Below, piece after piece: positions 7,521 through 17,137 of a DNA stretch of 64,000 nucleotides; the stretch's first letter is position 1; each line of letters starts with the position of its first letter. The DNA lies in NCBI RefSeq assembly GCF_028561755.1, contig NZ_JAQQTD010000003.1, positions 369,645 through 433,644 of the forward strand. Reading direction: 5' to 3'. This stretch comes from Altibacter sp. HG106 (GTDB lineage Bacteria; Bacteroidota; Bacteroidia; Flavobacteriales; Flavobacteriaceae). The translations under genes and the position numbers were made by a program. The notes below the pieces were generated by a model. The model was not told the DNA's origin and searched no databases. It worked only from the letters and a program-made list of their open reading frames with translations.

Positions 7521-10500
7521 ATGAAGAAAATTACGTTAGCATTAATGCTGATTGCGTTTGGGTTCGGAACGAGTCTACACGCGCAAGTATTACAAGATGA
7601 CAACGCGAAGCAGGATCAGATCCAAAGTTCGAGCAACACGGTTGTTCAAAACAAAGGTCCGATTTCGCAAGATGCTGTCTTAAAAGCCTTAGAGTTACAA
7701 GGCAATGATGTAACTCATTTCACAAACCCCGAGCGTGTTTCGGGCACACCCATTTTGAACGATGCTGCAGGCACTACAACAGCAACCAAGCTGCCAGTAG
7801 GAGCGTCTGTTGCTTTAACTCCAAATGCGAGTCAAACCATTACGCCTGGGCAGGAAATAGCCTGTGCAAGCCCTACATCTTTCAGGGACAACAACATTTT
7901 TGTTGATTTTGACCTAGATGATGATTACGGCGTCAACGGAGATTTCCGAATGGCGGCTGTTGAGGTTGCCATTGGGCCGGTTTCTACACCTTCGGGCTTC
8001 CCATTGACCTTGAATATCTGGGAGTCTGATGGGGCCTTCCCCGGAGGAATGCTTACCATGGTGAACTCTATGGCTACAACCATTACCAATGCCGATGCCA
8101 ACACCATTTTATCCATTCCTATTACCGGAACCATTTCCGAAGGAATGAATCTTGTGGTTGAGTTTGTAATCGTTGATGATGGTACCGACACCAACTTTAT
8201 GCGCTTTGGCTGTAATTCTGATGGTAGTATTACCGAATCTTGGATTGTCGCTCCCGTCTGTGGTGCTACCACTCCAACAACACTAGCCTCCTTAGGTCTT
8301 CCGCAAGATTTTGTAGTGAACGCTATAGGGCAGCAGTCCTCTACCACCATTTGTGGTGCTGGCAATCCGCAGTCCATTCCCGTAACAGGGAGCGGAGGGT
8401 TTCCTTGTGTAGGAGGACCGACTGAATCTGACGCTACCATTACGGATGTGGGAACGTTAGGAACCAATCCAGGAGAATACACCTTAGACCAGGTAGAAAT
8501 AGATATCAACCATACGTTTGATGGTGATTTAGAAATAAGTTTAGTTTCTCCCGCTGGAACTTCGTTAGACCTTTCAAGTGATAACGGTGGCGCTGGTGAT
8601 AATTTTACCGGAACCGTTTTTCAAGATGGAGGGGCTGATATTACAAGTGCATCCGCACCCTTTACTGGAGTCTTCGCTCCTGAAGGAGGAAGCTTTGCCG
8701 CGACCTTTGCTGGAGAAGCGGTGGACGGTAACTGGACACTTTCCATTTGCGACGATGCTGGTGGAGATACAGGAACGTTAAACAGCTACTGTATTTCTTT
8801 TAGCAGAAATCCTGTTGTACCCATTATTAGCTGTCCTGCCGATGTTATGGCAGATACAGATCCAACCCAATGTGGTGCGGTAGTAAACTTTGCAGATGCT
8901 ATTGCTATTGATCCTGACGGTGGAATGGTGACAGTAACCCAAACGATGGGACCTGTTAGTGGAAGTGTTTTCCCTGTAGGTGATACTATCGTACAATTTA
9001 CCGCTACCGATGAGCAAGGTGATATGTCTATGTGTCAATTTACCGTTACGGTAACAGACAATGAAGCTCCTATGGCCATGTGTCAAGACATTACCCTTGA
9101 AGTAGATCCTGTTACAGGTTCTGTAAGTATTGTGCCTGCGGATGTAGATAATGGTTCTACCGATAACTGCGGAATCGTATCGTATAGCATTGATGAGGAT
9201 ACTTTCACCTGTGCTGATGTAGGTGCTAACGCAGTAACACTAACAGTTACTGATGCCGAAGGAAACACTGATTCCTGTGTGGCTACTGTTACGATTGAAG
9301 ACAATACCGCACCCGTTATTGCTTGTATTGGGCAGCCAGCTGACGTGACGGATAGTGGTACTAGTGCTCCTGGCGCTGCCATCCCAGACGATGACCCCGT
9401 TGGTCTTACGAACACAATCACCATCACAGATGATCAAACCATTATCGACTTAGATGTTGATCTTGATATTGCTCATACGTGGGTAGGAGATTTGGCTATC
9501 ACGATCGAATCACCTGCAGGAACGCAAGTAACGATCGTTGATCAGCCTGGCGTGCCAGCAACTGGATTCGGTTGTTCTGGAGATGATATTCTAGCCACAT
9601 TAGACGATGAGGCTACTGACCCTGTGGAAGACGAATGTGATGCTGGAGTACCCACCATTTCAGGGTCATTCATTCCGAATGAAGCACTTTCTGCTTTTGA
9701 TGGTGAAAGTACCTTAGGAGATTGGACCATCACTGTTGTAGATAACGCAGGTGGTGATACCGGTACCTTAAATAGCTGGACGGTGAATTACACCTATGAA
9801 AACTCAGGCGCTCCACTTGATGTGGTGCTTGACGATAACGGCATGGCCACAGTAAATATCGCCGACCTTCTCTTGAGTGTTGACGAAGCCTGTGGTTGGA
9901 CCGCGACTACGAATACCACGGCTACCAATTCATTGGAGACGACCTTTGCTGCTGGCAACGGACAGTCAGGTAACATGTTCGACATTATGGCGATTAATGA
10001 CCTTACAGTTCAATCCTTTGATGTGAGTATGGATGCTGGGACTACAGATGACGTGGAAATTTACTTCAAGACAGGTTCTTGGGTAGGTTTTGCGCAAGAC
10101 CCAGCAGCTTGGACATTGGTTGAGACGGTAAGTGGAGTCACTTCCGCAGGAACCAACGTACCTACTCCGTTGAACACAAGTTTAGATATTGATGTTGCCG
10201 CTGGTGAAACGGTTGCGTTCTACGTTACCTTGGTGAATACTACCAATATCGCGTATACCAACGGTACTACAACAGGAGCCTTGTTTGCTTCCGACGCTAA
10301 CTTAGAGTTCTATGAAGGTGCCGGAAATGCATATCCATTCGATCTTTTCTTCGAACCTCGAATATTTAATGGAAACATTATTTATGACGTTGGTGGAATG
10401 TCTAGTATGATTGACCTTACGTGTGCCGATCTTGGTGAAAACCAAATTGATGTGACGGTAACTGATGACAGTGGAAACACGGCTATGTGTACTGCTACAG

Positions 10501-11747
10501 TTAATGTATTGGATGAAACCGCTCCGATAATTACTTGTGGTCCACCGGCCAATGTTTCGGAAAGTGCTACGACCAGCCCTGGCCAGACCATCGATACGAA
10601 TGGTAGTGATGTTACGATCAGTTCTGTGCTAAGCGTTACTGACGATCAAACATTGAATGATCTCAATGTGGATCTCAATATCAATCATACATGGATCGCA
10701 GATCTAGAAATTACACTTACCTCACCGGCTGGAACCTCTGTTCTAATCTTTAGTGGCGGTGCCGATGGATGTGGTAGTAATGACCTTATAGCAACCCTAG
10801 ATGATGAATCAGCAAATCCGCTGGATTGTCAGGCTGGAGATGCCTTCCCGCTTGGAGATTATATCCCAAGTAACGCATTAGACGCGTTTGATGGGGAGAG
10901 TACGCTAGGAGACTGGACGCTATCTATCACAGATACCTTCGCAGGATTAGATGGAGGTGTTCTTAATAGCTGGGGTGTTACCTATAGCTACGCCAACCCG
11001 AATCCAAATTCTGTAATCGAATTGGATGAGAACGGAATGGCGGTTGTAGATCCATTCGACTTGATTAGTAGTGTGGATGAAGCTTGTGGTATCTCAACAG
11101 CTGCTGTGGATATCAACGAAGTATTCTGTAGCGATATCGGAACGACACTTGAAATCACTGTATTTGTAAGTGATGCTAGCGGAAATATCGCTTCTTGTGT
11201 TGCCATGGTAGATGTAGTAGACGCAATGGCTCCTGAGCTTACGTGTCCTGCTGATCAAACCGTTGATCCAGGTGCGGGTAACCTTAACTACGAAGTGCCA
11301 GATTACTTCGCAGATGGTGACGCAACGGCTACTGACAACTGTACAGATCCTGTAACGATCTTGACTCAAGATCCGGCTCCGGGTACCTTGTTGCCTGACG
11401 GCGTATACACGGTAACTCTTACCGCTGAGGATGAGTACGGAAACGTTGCTACCTGTACGTTCGAATTGACCGTAGAAAGCACCTTTGGTGTAGAAGACGT
11501 TCTTGCAAACGCGGTAAGCATTTACCCGAACCCTGCTCGTAACGTGATCAACATCACCAATGGTTCTGCGATTGGTTTAGACAACGCTACCATTTATGAT
11601 GTAAACGGTCGTTTGGTACAAACCATCGATCTTACGAACATGACTACTGAAAAGTCGGTTGACGTTTCTCAATTGGCTTCAGGAGTATACATGGTAAATA
11701 TTCAAGGGGAAGGTGGAAACACCATCAAACGCTTGATCAAGGAATAA
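7521..11747 (+). CDS. T9SS-exported multidomain protein with P-domains and HYR repeats
   Basis: 1408 residues from ATG 7521; a TTG two codons upstream is less likely. A Sec signal peptide (MKKITLALML...LHAQ) covers about 1-23. Three proprotein-convertase P-domains lie at about 304-430, 610-758 and 1005-1158, each with DLEISL-like and GDWTL strands. HYR/Ig-like repeats fall near 433-610, 775-1005 and 1160-1323. A type A T9SS sorting domain forms the last 80 residues (SIYPNPARNVINI ... NTIKRLIKE). No protease or other catalytic domain is evident, so the protein is probably a surface or secreted adhesin/scaffold. Ca2+ binding through the many Asp-rich turns is possible. A separate jelly-roll-like segment at about 795-955 interrupts one HYR repeat. 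Confidence 0.9.
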   Translation: MKKITLALMLIAFGFGTSLHAQVLQDDNAKQDQIQSSSNTVVQNKGPISQDAVLKALELQGNDVTHFTNPERVSGTPILNDAAGTTTATKLPVGASVALTPNASQTITPGQEIACASPTSFRDNNIFVDFDLDDDYGVNGDFRMAAVEVAIGPVSTPSGFPLTLNIWESDGAFPGGMLTMVNSMATTITNADANTILSIPITGTISEGMNLVVEFVIVDDGTDTNFMRFGCNSDGSITESWIVAPVCGATTPTTLASLGLPQDFVVNAIGQQSSTTICGAGNPQSIPVTGSGGFPCVGGPTESDATITDVGTLGTNPGEYTLDQVEIDINHTFDGDLEISLVSPAGTSLDLSSDNGGAGDNFTGTVFQDGGADITSASAPFTGVFAPEGGSFAATFAGEAVDGNWTLSICDDAGGDTGTLNSYCISFSRNPVVPIISCPADVMADTDPTQCGAVVNFADAIAIDPDGGMVTVTQTMGPVSGSVFPVGDTIVQFTATDEQGDMSMCQFTVTVTDNEAPMAMCQDITLEVDPVTGSVSIVPADVDNGSTDNCGIVSYSIDEDTFTCADVGANAVTLTVTDAEGNTDSCVATVTIEDNTAPVIACIGQPADVTDSGTSAPGAAIPDDDPVGLTNTITITDDQTIIDLDVDLDIAHTWVGDLAITIESPAGTQVTIVDQPGVPATGFGCSGDDILATLDDEATDPVEDECDAGVPTISGSFIPNEALSAFDGESTLGDWTITVVDNAGGDTGTLNSWTVNYTYENSGAPLDVVLDDNGMATVNIADLLLSVDEACGWTATTNTTATNSLETTFAAGNGQSGNMFDIMAINDLTVQSFDVSMDAGTTDDVEIYFKTGSWVGFAQDPAAWTLVETVSGVTSAGTNVPTPLNTSLDIDVAAGETVAFYVTLVNTTNIAYTNGTTTGALFASDANLEFYEGAGNAYPFDLFFEPRIFNGNIIYDVGGMSSMIDLTCADLGENQIDVTVTDDSGNTAMCTATVNVLDETAPIITCGPPANVSESATTSPGQTIDTNGSDVTISSVLSVTDDQTLNDLNVDLNINHTWIADLEITLTSPAGTSVLIFSGGADGCGSNDLIATLDDESANPLDCQAGDAFPLGDYIPSNALDAFDGESTLGDWTLSITDTFAGLDGGVLNSWGVTYSYANPNPNSVIELDENGMAVVDPFDLISSVDEACGISTAAVDINEVFCSDIGTTLEITVFVSDASGNIASCVAMVDVVDAMAPELTCPADQTVDPGAGNLNYEVPDYFADGDATATDNCTDPVTILTQDPAPGTLLPDGVYTVTLTAEDEYGNVATCTFELTVESTFGVEDVLANAVSIYPNPARNVINITNGSAIGLDNATIYDVNGRLVQTIDLTNMTTEKSVDVSQLASGVYMVNIQGEGGNTIKRLIKE

Positions 11748-11771
11748 ACTTCCTTTATAACCAACCAAAAG

Positions 11772-11799
11772 AAAAGCCGCTTCTCACGAAGCGGCTTTT
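11772..11799. terminator. bidirectional rho-independent terminator
   Basis: Perfect 12-bp stem: AAAAGCCGCTTC at 11772-11783 and GAAGCGGCTTTT at 11788-11799, with loop TCAC. A T-run follows on the plus strand, and a broken T-run (TTTTCTTTT) follows on the minus strand. It separates the convergent large T9SS gene and the pheS-side operon. Confidence 0.9.
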
Positions 11800-11817
11800 T
11801 ATTTTTAACGAAAAATC

Positions 11818-12213
11818 CTAGGTTGCCATAATCCCTTTTCGCGAGAGTATGGGCAAGGTGACGCAAGCATCCTCATGAATACTATTTGTGGGAAACTCGA
11901 AGATTTTATCGTAGAGCCTCCCATCTTTGTAGAAGGTAAGCGCAAAGCGGTTGTCCAGGCTCAAGACGGAATCTTCAACCCATTCAATTTTAGCAAAGGA
12001 TTTAGGGGGTAATCGATCTAATCGATGCCGCATAACCGAAGTCTGCACCTCCGCTTTACTTCCCTTAGAAACCACTAGAATTAGTTCTAATGCTTCCGAG
12101 AGCTCGTTGATGAGATAGGCGTACCATATAGTTGCTCCAGAAGCTTCCGAAGTTTCGGGCACTATGGCGATAGTCACGCCTTCAACGGTAGGGATTGAAA
12201 TATCTTTCCGCAT
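11818..12213 (-). CDS. conserved hypothetical protein downstream of pheS
   Basis: 131 residues, no signal peptide, mixed alpha/beta, cytoplasmic by appearance. It begins MRKDISIPTVEGV and contains a central SFAKIEWVEDSVL stretch. I do not recognise a named domain. The start lies 10 bp after the pheS stop, so it is probably translated from the same message. Codon use looks like its neighbours. The location next to pheS gives no firm functional clue. Confidence 0.7.
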   Translation of the reverse strand: MRKDISIPTVEGVTIAIVPETSEASGATIWYAYLINELSEALELILVVSKGSKAEVQTSVMRHRLDRLPPKSFAKIEWVEDSVLSLDNRFALTFYKDGRLYDKIFEFPTNSIHEDACVTLPILSRKGIMAT

Positions 12214-12223
12214 TCAACGGTGC

Positions 12224-13243
12224 TTAAAATGCGTTTTTGAACTGATCTAAAAAGCGTACATCATTCTCACTGAGCATGCGTATGTCTGGGATTTGATGTA
12301 GCAAGAGGGCAATTCTATCGATTCCCATTCCGAAGGCAAAACCACTATACTCTTCTGGATCGATATTGCAGTTCTTTAGTACATTGGGATCTACCATCCC
12401 ACAACCCATAATTTCTAACCAGCCCGTGCCCTTCGTCATTTTATAGTCGGTTTCGGTCTCAAGACCCCAGTACACGTCCACTTCTGCGCTAGGTTCTGTA
12501 AATGGAAAATAGGAAGGTCGCAGTCGGATTTTCGACTTCCCGAACATTTCCGTCGTAAAAAACTGTAAGGTCTGTTTTAGATCGGCGAAGCTCACCCCTT
12601 TATCAACATACAATCCTTCCACTTGATGGAAGAAGCAATGTGAGCGTGCAGAGATCGCCTCGTTTCGATATACCCGTCCGGGCGAAATCGTTCGAATAGG
12701 CGGCTTGTTATTCTCCATATAGCGCACTTGTACCGAAGAGGTGTGCGTACGCAACAACACATCGGGGTCCTTCTGAACAAAAAAAGTGTCTTGCATATCA
12801 CGTGCCGGATGGTATTCTGGTAAATTTAGAGCGGTAAAGTTATGCCAGTCGTCTTCGATCTCTGGACCTTCAGAAACATTAAAGCCAATACGTGAAAAGA
12901 TGTCAATAATTTTATTAGTCACCAAAGAGATTGGATGTCTGGAACCTACGTGATACGGTTCTCCGGGCCGACTCAAATCGCCATATACACCCGCAGTTTC
13001 TTCCGAAGCGGCTAATTTTTCCTTCTGTTCATTCCACTTCTCTTCGGCCGCCTGTTTCAAGGCATTTACCTGCTGACCATATTGCTTTTTTTGGTCTTTG
13101 GGAACCTCGCGAAAGGCCGTAAAAAAATCATTTAGGATTCCCTTTCGACCCAAATAGGAAATACGGAAGTTTTCTACTTCTTCGGCTGTGGCAGCTTCAA
13201 ACTGAGCTACTTTTTCCAGATGTTTTTTAATGTCGTCAATCAT
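12224..13243 (-). CDS. pheS: phenylalanine--tRNA ligase alpha subunit
   Basis: 339 residues from ATG at 13243 (MIDDIKKHLEK); an upstream in-frame start at 13285 would add 14 residues not typical of the family. Catalytic subunit of the (alpha-beta)2 enzyme that charges tRNA-Phe. The N-terminal coiled-coil arm covers about 1-85. Class II motif 2 appears as GRVYRNEAISARSHCFFHQ, and motif 3 as GFAFGMGIDRIALLL near the C-terminus. The beta subunit gene pheT is not in the window, so pheS and pheT are unlinked here, as seen in several Bacteroidota. Confidence 0.96.
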   Translation of the reverse strand: MIDDIKKHLEKVAQFEAATAEEVENFRISYLGRKGILNDFFTAFREVPKDQKKQYGQQVNALKQAAEEKWNEQKEKLAASEETAGVYGDLSRPGEPYHVGSRHPISLVTNKIIDIFSRIGFNVSEGPEIEDDWHNFTALNLPEYHPARDMQDTFFVQKDPDVLLRTHTSSVQVRYMENNKPPIRTISPGRVYRNEAISARSHCFFHQVEGLYVDKGVSFADLKQTLQFFTTEMFGKSKIRLRPSYFPFTEPSAEVDVYWGLETETDYKMTKGTGWLEIMGCGMVDPNVLKNCNIDPEEYSGFAFGMGIDRIALLLHQIPDIRMLSENDVRFLDQFKNAF

Positions 13244-13299
13244 TCTTCCAGAATTGAAGCGCAAAAATAGTGTTTTTTCAGTCAATCCCCTGTGAACAC

Positions 13300-13656
13300 T
13301 TAGGAGATAAATCCCTGCTCCTTAAAGTAGAGGACGATGGCCTCTTTCATCAGTACCGACTGTTCGCCGGCTTTTAGGGGAGGTAGGGGTTCTACGTTCT
13401 TATAGTGGGGCCATCCCTCCTCATCGAATAATTCAAACTCATAATACCCAAAAGGCTCTAGTAATCGACAAATAGCGATATGCATCAGGTGAAGCTTTTC
13501 ATCTTTTTTAAAACGACGGTGTATTTGACCTAGTTCCTGAACGCCTATTAAATAAATAATAGCATCCAGTTCTAGCGTGTCGCCATCGGCAAACTGCTTA
13601 CTCAATACACCTACGAGGGTATCCCAATCTTCCTTTAATTTCAGGTCGCGCGCCAT
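13300..13656 (-). CDS. conserved hypothetical protein upstream of pheS
   Basis: 118 residues if started at ATG 13656 (MARDLKLKEDW); a start at 13683 would add nine residues. Helical and acidic, with no signal peptide. It contains ELGQIHRRFKKDEKLHLMHIA and ends YFKEQGFIS. No domain recognised. It precedes pheS by 56 bp on the same strand and may share its promoter. The other side is divergent from the cvpA-like gene. Confidence 0.7.
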   Translation of the reverse strand: MARDLKLKEDWDTLVGVLSKQFADGDTLELDAIIYLIGVQELGQIHRRFKKDEKLHLMHIAICRLLEPFGYYEFELFDEEGWPHYKNVEPLPPLKAGEQSVLMKEAIVLYFKEQGFIS

Positions 13657-13760
13657 AGGCTGTAAAGATACGGTAGAGTTCACAGTTCAAAAAATATCCT
13701 TCCGGCTATTCTCCTGTATTCGAGATGCGCAAAAATGTTATCTTTACCAGAAACCGAGGC

Positions 13761-14306
13761 ATGAATACCATCGATATTGTACTAGGCATCATTCTACTCA
13801 TTGCCTTTGTAATGGGGTTTAAAAAGGGCTTATTCGTTACGCTTGCGTCATTAATTGGACTGCTTGCTGGTGTATACGGGGCCGTATATTTCTCAGACAT
13901 CGTAGCCGCCTATCTGACGGATTGGTTCAACTGGAGTGCGCAAATGACCAATATCGCCGCCTTTGCACTCACCTTTTTTATCATCGTATTTCTGATCTCA
14001 CTGGCCGGAAAATTCTTAACGAAAATTGCTGATTTCGCTTTTTTGGGAATTATCAATAAACTACTGGGCGGTGTGTTCAATACGTTGAAATATGCCTTTA
14101 TTGTAAGTGTCCTTTTCCTTTTGGTAAATGCTTCGGAAGAATTTACGATTCTTTCAGAAGAACAACGGGAGGAATCAACACTCTATCAACCGGTAGCGTC
14201 TTTAGCCCCTCTGGTGTTGCCGCATTTGCTTAGAGGAATCGAAGAATTAGAGGATCCCGAAGAAGAATCCCCTCCCATCGATTTAGAAGAATCAACAGAC
14301 GAATAA
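13761..14306 (+). CDS. CvpA family membrane protein
   Basis: 181 residues from ATG 13761 (MNTIDIVLGI); the longer in-frame start at 13725 would bury this typical CvpA N-terminus. Four hydrophobic segments lie at about 4-22, 28-46, 62-82 and 96-118, followed by an acidic tail (EELEDPEEESPPIDLEES). CvpA is needed for colicin V production in E. coli and, more generally, for envelope homeostasis. The precise role here is unknown. A strong terminator follows at once. Confidence 0.85.
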   Translation: MNTIDIVLGIILLIAFVMGFKKGLFVTLASLIGLLAGVYGAVYFSDIVAAYLTDWFNWSAQMTNIAAFALTFFIIVFLISLAGKFLTKIADFAFLGIINKLLGGVFNTLKYAFIVSVLFLLVNASEEFTILSEEQREESTLYQPVASLAPLVLPHLLRGIEELEDPEEESPPIDLEESTDE

Positions 14307-14332
14307 AAAACCCGGCGGATTCGCCGGGTTTT
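14307..14332. terminator. bidirectional rho-independent terminator
   Basis: Perfect 11-bp stem: AAAACCCGGCG at 14307-14317 and CGCCGGGTTTT at 14322-14332, loop GATT. T-runs flank it on both strands (stronger on minus). It sits between the convergent cvpA-like and sulP genes. Confidence 0.88.
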
Positions 14333-14337
14333 CATAA

Positions 14338-15939
14338 TTACTCCCCTACGGTAAATTCTTCTACCTTTTTTCTGCTGAAAAATTCTGCATAGCTTTCGGG
14401 GTTTTTCTCCTTTCCACGTTCAGATATTAATATCACGTCGATATTCTTATCACGCGCTTTTATCTTAAAATCATCAAAGACTTCAATGATGTCATTATCC
14501 AGATAGCGCGTTCGTCGTGTGTCGATCTGAAGCGTACTATTCTCAGAGATTCTATCCAGTTCTTTAATAATCGCACCTTTGTTGATAAAGGTTACTTCTT
14601 GCGCTAAGGTCATCTTCACGATCTCCTCTTTATTGGTGTCTTCCGATTTTTCAATATTGAGGAAGTGACTGTTTTGATAACTCTTAATGAGGATCACTAC
14701 AATTCCTATGGCAAGACCTAAACTAATCCCTATGAGTAAGTCTCCGAAAACGATTCCAATAATGGTTACGATAAACGGAATAAACTGAAACATTCCCTTC
14801 TGATACATTTGCTTGAAGAGCGCAGGCTTGGCCAGTTTGTACCCTACTAAGAATAGAATGGCAGCGAGCACGGAAAGCGGAATTAAATTCAATACGGTTG
14901 GAATCAAGATTACCGAGATCAGCAAAAAGAATCCGTGGATGATCGCCGACATCTTCGTTTGACCACCTGACTGAATGTTGGCCGAGCTACGTACAATTAC
15001 CTGCGTAATGGGAAGCCCTCCAATGAGTCCGGATATCAGGTTTCCGGTACCTTGCGCAAAAAGCTCTCGATTGGTAGGTGTTGTTCTTTTGTGCGGATCT
15101 AGTTTATCAGTCGCTTCCACACAGAGCAAGGTTTCTAAACTCGCAACCAGGGCAATGGTAAAACCGGTAACCCAAATTTGTGGATTCGTGATCACGCTAA
15201 AATTAGGGAATGTAAATTGTCCTAGGAACGATTCAAAATCATCGGGTACCGGCACCGCAACCAAATGGTCTGTAGAAATTCGTAAGCTTTCAGAATCCTT
15301 CGTCAGCAGGTAAAAGATAATACCCACAGCCACTGCAACTAACGGTCCTTGAATTAATTTGAAAATTTTGTATTTCTTGCTTAGTACCGCTTCCCACAGG
15401 ACGAGAATCGCCATCGCGATGATTGCGATTGTGGTGGCTCCGGGACTAATATTCGCTACGATGTTTCCGAGCTCAGAAAAAGTGTTTTCACCATCTACTT
15501 GAAAGAATGCCCAGTCTCCTTCCGGGTCGGCATCATATCCAAAGAAGTGCGGAATTTGCTTTAATACGATGATAATTCCAATACCGGTAAGCATTCCTTT
15601 AATAACCGAGGACGGAAAATAATATCCGATAATTCCAGCTCTTAAAATTCCGAATACAATCTGAATAGCACCTCCTAATACGACGGCCACCAAGAAGTTC
15701 TCGTAGCTTCCCAGTGTGGCTAGCGCTGCCAGTACGATGGCTGCCAGTCCGGCGGCAGGACCACTTACCCCTAAACTTGAGCCACTAATGGCTCCTACAA
15801 CAATACCTCCAATTATTCCGGCGATGAGTCCGGAAAACAAAGGGGCGCCACTGGCAAGGGCAATTCCGAGACACAAGGGAATGGCAACAAAAAATACAAC
15901 TACTGCTGCCGGTATATCATTTTTTAAATTCTTGAACAT
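14338..15939 (-). CDS. SulP family inorganic anion transporter
   Basis: 533 residues from ATG 15939 (MFKNLKNDIPA); a start at 15987 would add 16 residues of untypical sequence. Sulfate permease/SLC26 family: 10-14 membrane helices up to about residue 420, with the conserved GLIAGIIGG and GVSGPAAGL motifs in the first helices and GLIGGLPITQVIVRSSAN in the middle. A C-terminal STAS domain follows at about 440-525. Substrate could be bicarbonate, sulfate or chloride. No carbonic anhydrase or sulfur gene lies beside it, so this cannot be decided. Confidence 0.92.
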   Translation of the reverse strand: MFKNLKNDIPAAVVVFFVAIPLCLGIALASGAPLFSGLIAGIIGGIVVGAISGSSLGVSGPAAGLAAIVLAALATLGSYENFLVAVVLGGAIQIVFGILRAGIIGYYFPSSVIKGMLTGIGIIIVLKQIPHFFGYDADPEGDWAFFQVDGENTFSELGNIVANISPGATTIAIIAMAILVLWEAVLSKKYKIFKLIQGPLVAVAVGIIFYLLTKDSESLRISTDHLVAVPVPDDFESFLGQFTFPNFSVITNPQIWVTGFTIALVASLETLLCVEATDKLDPHKRTTPTNRELFAQGTGNLISGLIGGLPITQVIVRSSANIQSGGQTKMSAIIHGFFLLISVILIPTVLNLIPLSVLAAILFLVGYKLAKPALFKQMYQKGMFQFIPFIVTIIGIVFGDLLIGISLGLAIGIVVILIKSYQNSHFLNIEKSEDTNKEEIVKMTLAQEVTFINKGAIIKELDRISENSTLQIDTRRTRYLDNDIIEVFDDFKIKARDKNIDVILISERGKEKNPESYAEFFSRKKVEEFTVGE

Positions 15940-16011
15940 AATCTTACTTATAATATGGAAGTCCAGGCATTTAACTGCCCAGACCAAATGAATGGATGGT
16001 TTGAAACGTAA

Positions 16012-16311
16012 TTAGCTAAGATGCTGTTCAGGGGGAGGAGAAAAAGTTTCAGAAAAGAGGGACGTAAAATCGTTTAAAAACCCGGGAAGCATCCTATCTT
16101 GTAAGGATTCGATTACGGTAAAATCGACCGTGTCTTGTTGTAACAAATCAATCTTTAGGTTTACGCCAAACTCTACGGTATCGTGGTTTTCTTCTTCCGA
16201 AGTACTGAAATAAGACACTACATTAATTTCCATCTTGGTCATAGTAACCAGTGTCGGCGTCAGTAAAAAACCCGTGAAGATGAATAAAAAAAAGATGCTT
16301 TTTGGTCTCAA
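16012..16311 (-). CDS. small hypothetical secreted or membrane protein
   Basis: 99 residues. The N-terminus MRPKSIFFLFIFTGFLLTPTLVTM looks like a signal peptide or single membrane anchor, and the rest is hydrophilic. No known domain. It lies 72 bp upstream of sulP on the same strand and may be its operon partner. A -7-like box is 20 bp upstream. Its length and signal make it plausible, but no homology is recognised. Confidence 0.6.
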   Translation of the reverse strand: MRPKSIFFLFIFTGFLLTPTLVTMTKMEINVVSYFSTSEEENHDTVEFGVNLKIDLLQQDTVDFTVIESLQDRMLPGFLNDFTSLFSETFSPPPEQHLS

Positions 16312-16331
16312 TGCAGTTATTTTTCGACTCT

Positions 16332-16366
16332 CAAATATATGCTTTTTAACAGTATTTAGCTGTTAA
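16332..16366 (-). promoter_or_regulatory. -7 box and adjacent inverted repeat before the small secreted protein gene
   Basis: CAAATATA at 16332-16339 is, on the minus strand, TATATTTG (TAnnTTTG), 20 bp upstream of the start at 16311. Directly upstream is a 7-bp inverted repeat, TTAACAG at 16346-16352 and CTGTTAA at 16360-16366. It lies where a regulator could contact the promoter. It has no T-run and so is not a terminator. Confidence 0.4.
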
Positions 16367-16378
16367 TTCTCAGTAAAT

Positions 16379-17137
16379 CTAGAGCTCCTTTACTTCGGTA
16401 GCAGGCAACCAACCGTCCTTTCCATCGGCGATAGCGATTCGAAGCCAGTCTCCTTCTGAGGCCAAAATGCTCACTTTGGTTCCTTCGTGTAGGGCAAATG
16501 CGGCGTCACTTCCCATGGTAGGTCCTGCCCGTACAATAACTTCCTCGGCAAAAACAATGGCGGCGCGCTTAGCGTTGCGTTCGCCCTTCACTACAAACGA
16601 TAGGGAAATCGACACGATCAGAAACACCAAACTTATAGTAGCCACCACAAACCAGGTGCGTTTTGTTCGTTCCCGATAGGTAAAGTAATACAGTAAAAAG
16701 GCAGCTGCAAAAAGTACCGAACACGTTACCGCTAATACAGCCCAAGTGTCATAGGAAGCAATAGAAATCAGTCGGTTGTACCACTTGTTGAAAAAGGTGG
16801 TGGGTAAGGGCTCAATGGCGTCGACAGTAGCATTTTTCGCAAAGGCCAGGTTGTTTTTTATATCTGAATCATCTGGATCCAGTTGTAAAGCTTTTTCATA
16901 ATAATAAATACTGGGCCCTATTTGATTCAGCTTGTAATGAGCATTCCCCAGGTTGAAGTATACCGCGGCCGAATGCTGTCCCTTCTCGATGATTTGCATC
17001 CAGCGCGTGATGGCATCTGAATACTGCTCGGACTCATATGCGTCTTTGCCGTGCTCAAAAAGCGTCTCATTCTGAGCCGACGTTATCGTGACAACAAAAC
17101 AAAATACAACCAACAATAGCTTCTTCATCCCAATCAT
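16379..17137 (-). CDS. batE: BatE-like TPR/SH3 domain membrane protein
   Basis: 252 residues from 17137, where ATGA overlaps the batD stop; ATG at 17128 (MKKLLLVVFCF) gives the cleaner signal peptide and is an alternative. A TPR pair at about 50-105 (AAVYFNLGNAHYKLNQ) is followed by two membrane helices near 130-150 and 157-178. An SH3b domain occupies about 193-250 (VRAGPTMGSDAAF ... GDWLRIA). This layout matches BatE of the Bacteroidota aerotolerance operon. It is the last gene of the eight-gene operon starting with moxR at 25404. Confidence 0.85.
   Translation of the reverse strand: MIGMKKLLLVVFCFVVTITSAQNETLFEHGKDAYESEQYSDAITRWMQIIEKGQHSAAVYFNLGNAHYKLNQIGPSIYYYEKALQLDPDDSDIKNNLAFAKNATVDAIEPLPTTFFNKWYNRLISIASYDTWAVLAVTCSVLFAAAFLLYYFTYRERTKRTWFVVATISLVFLIVSISLSFVVKGERNAKRAAIVFAEEVIVRAGPTMGSDAAFALHEGTKVSILASEGDWLRIAIADGKDGWLPATEVKEL

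Noticed and set aside
7925..9437. Several antisense reading frames within the large T9SS protein gene
   Set aside because: They mirror the Thr/Val/Asp-rich repeats of the real gene and show no independent coding features.
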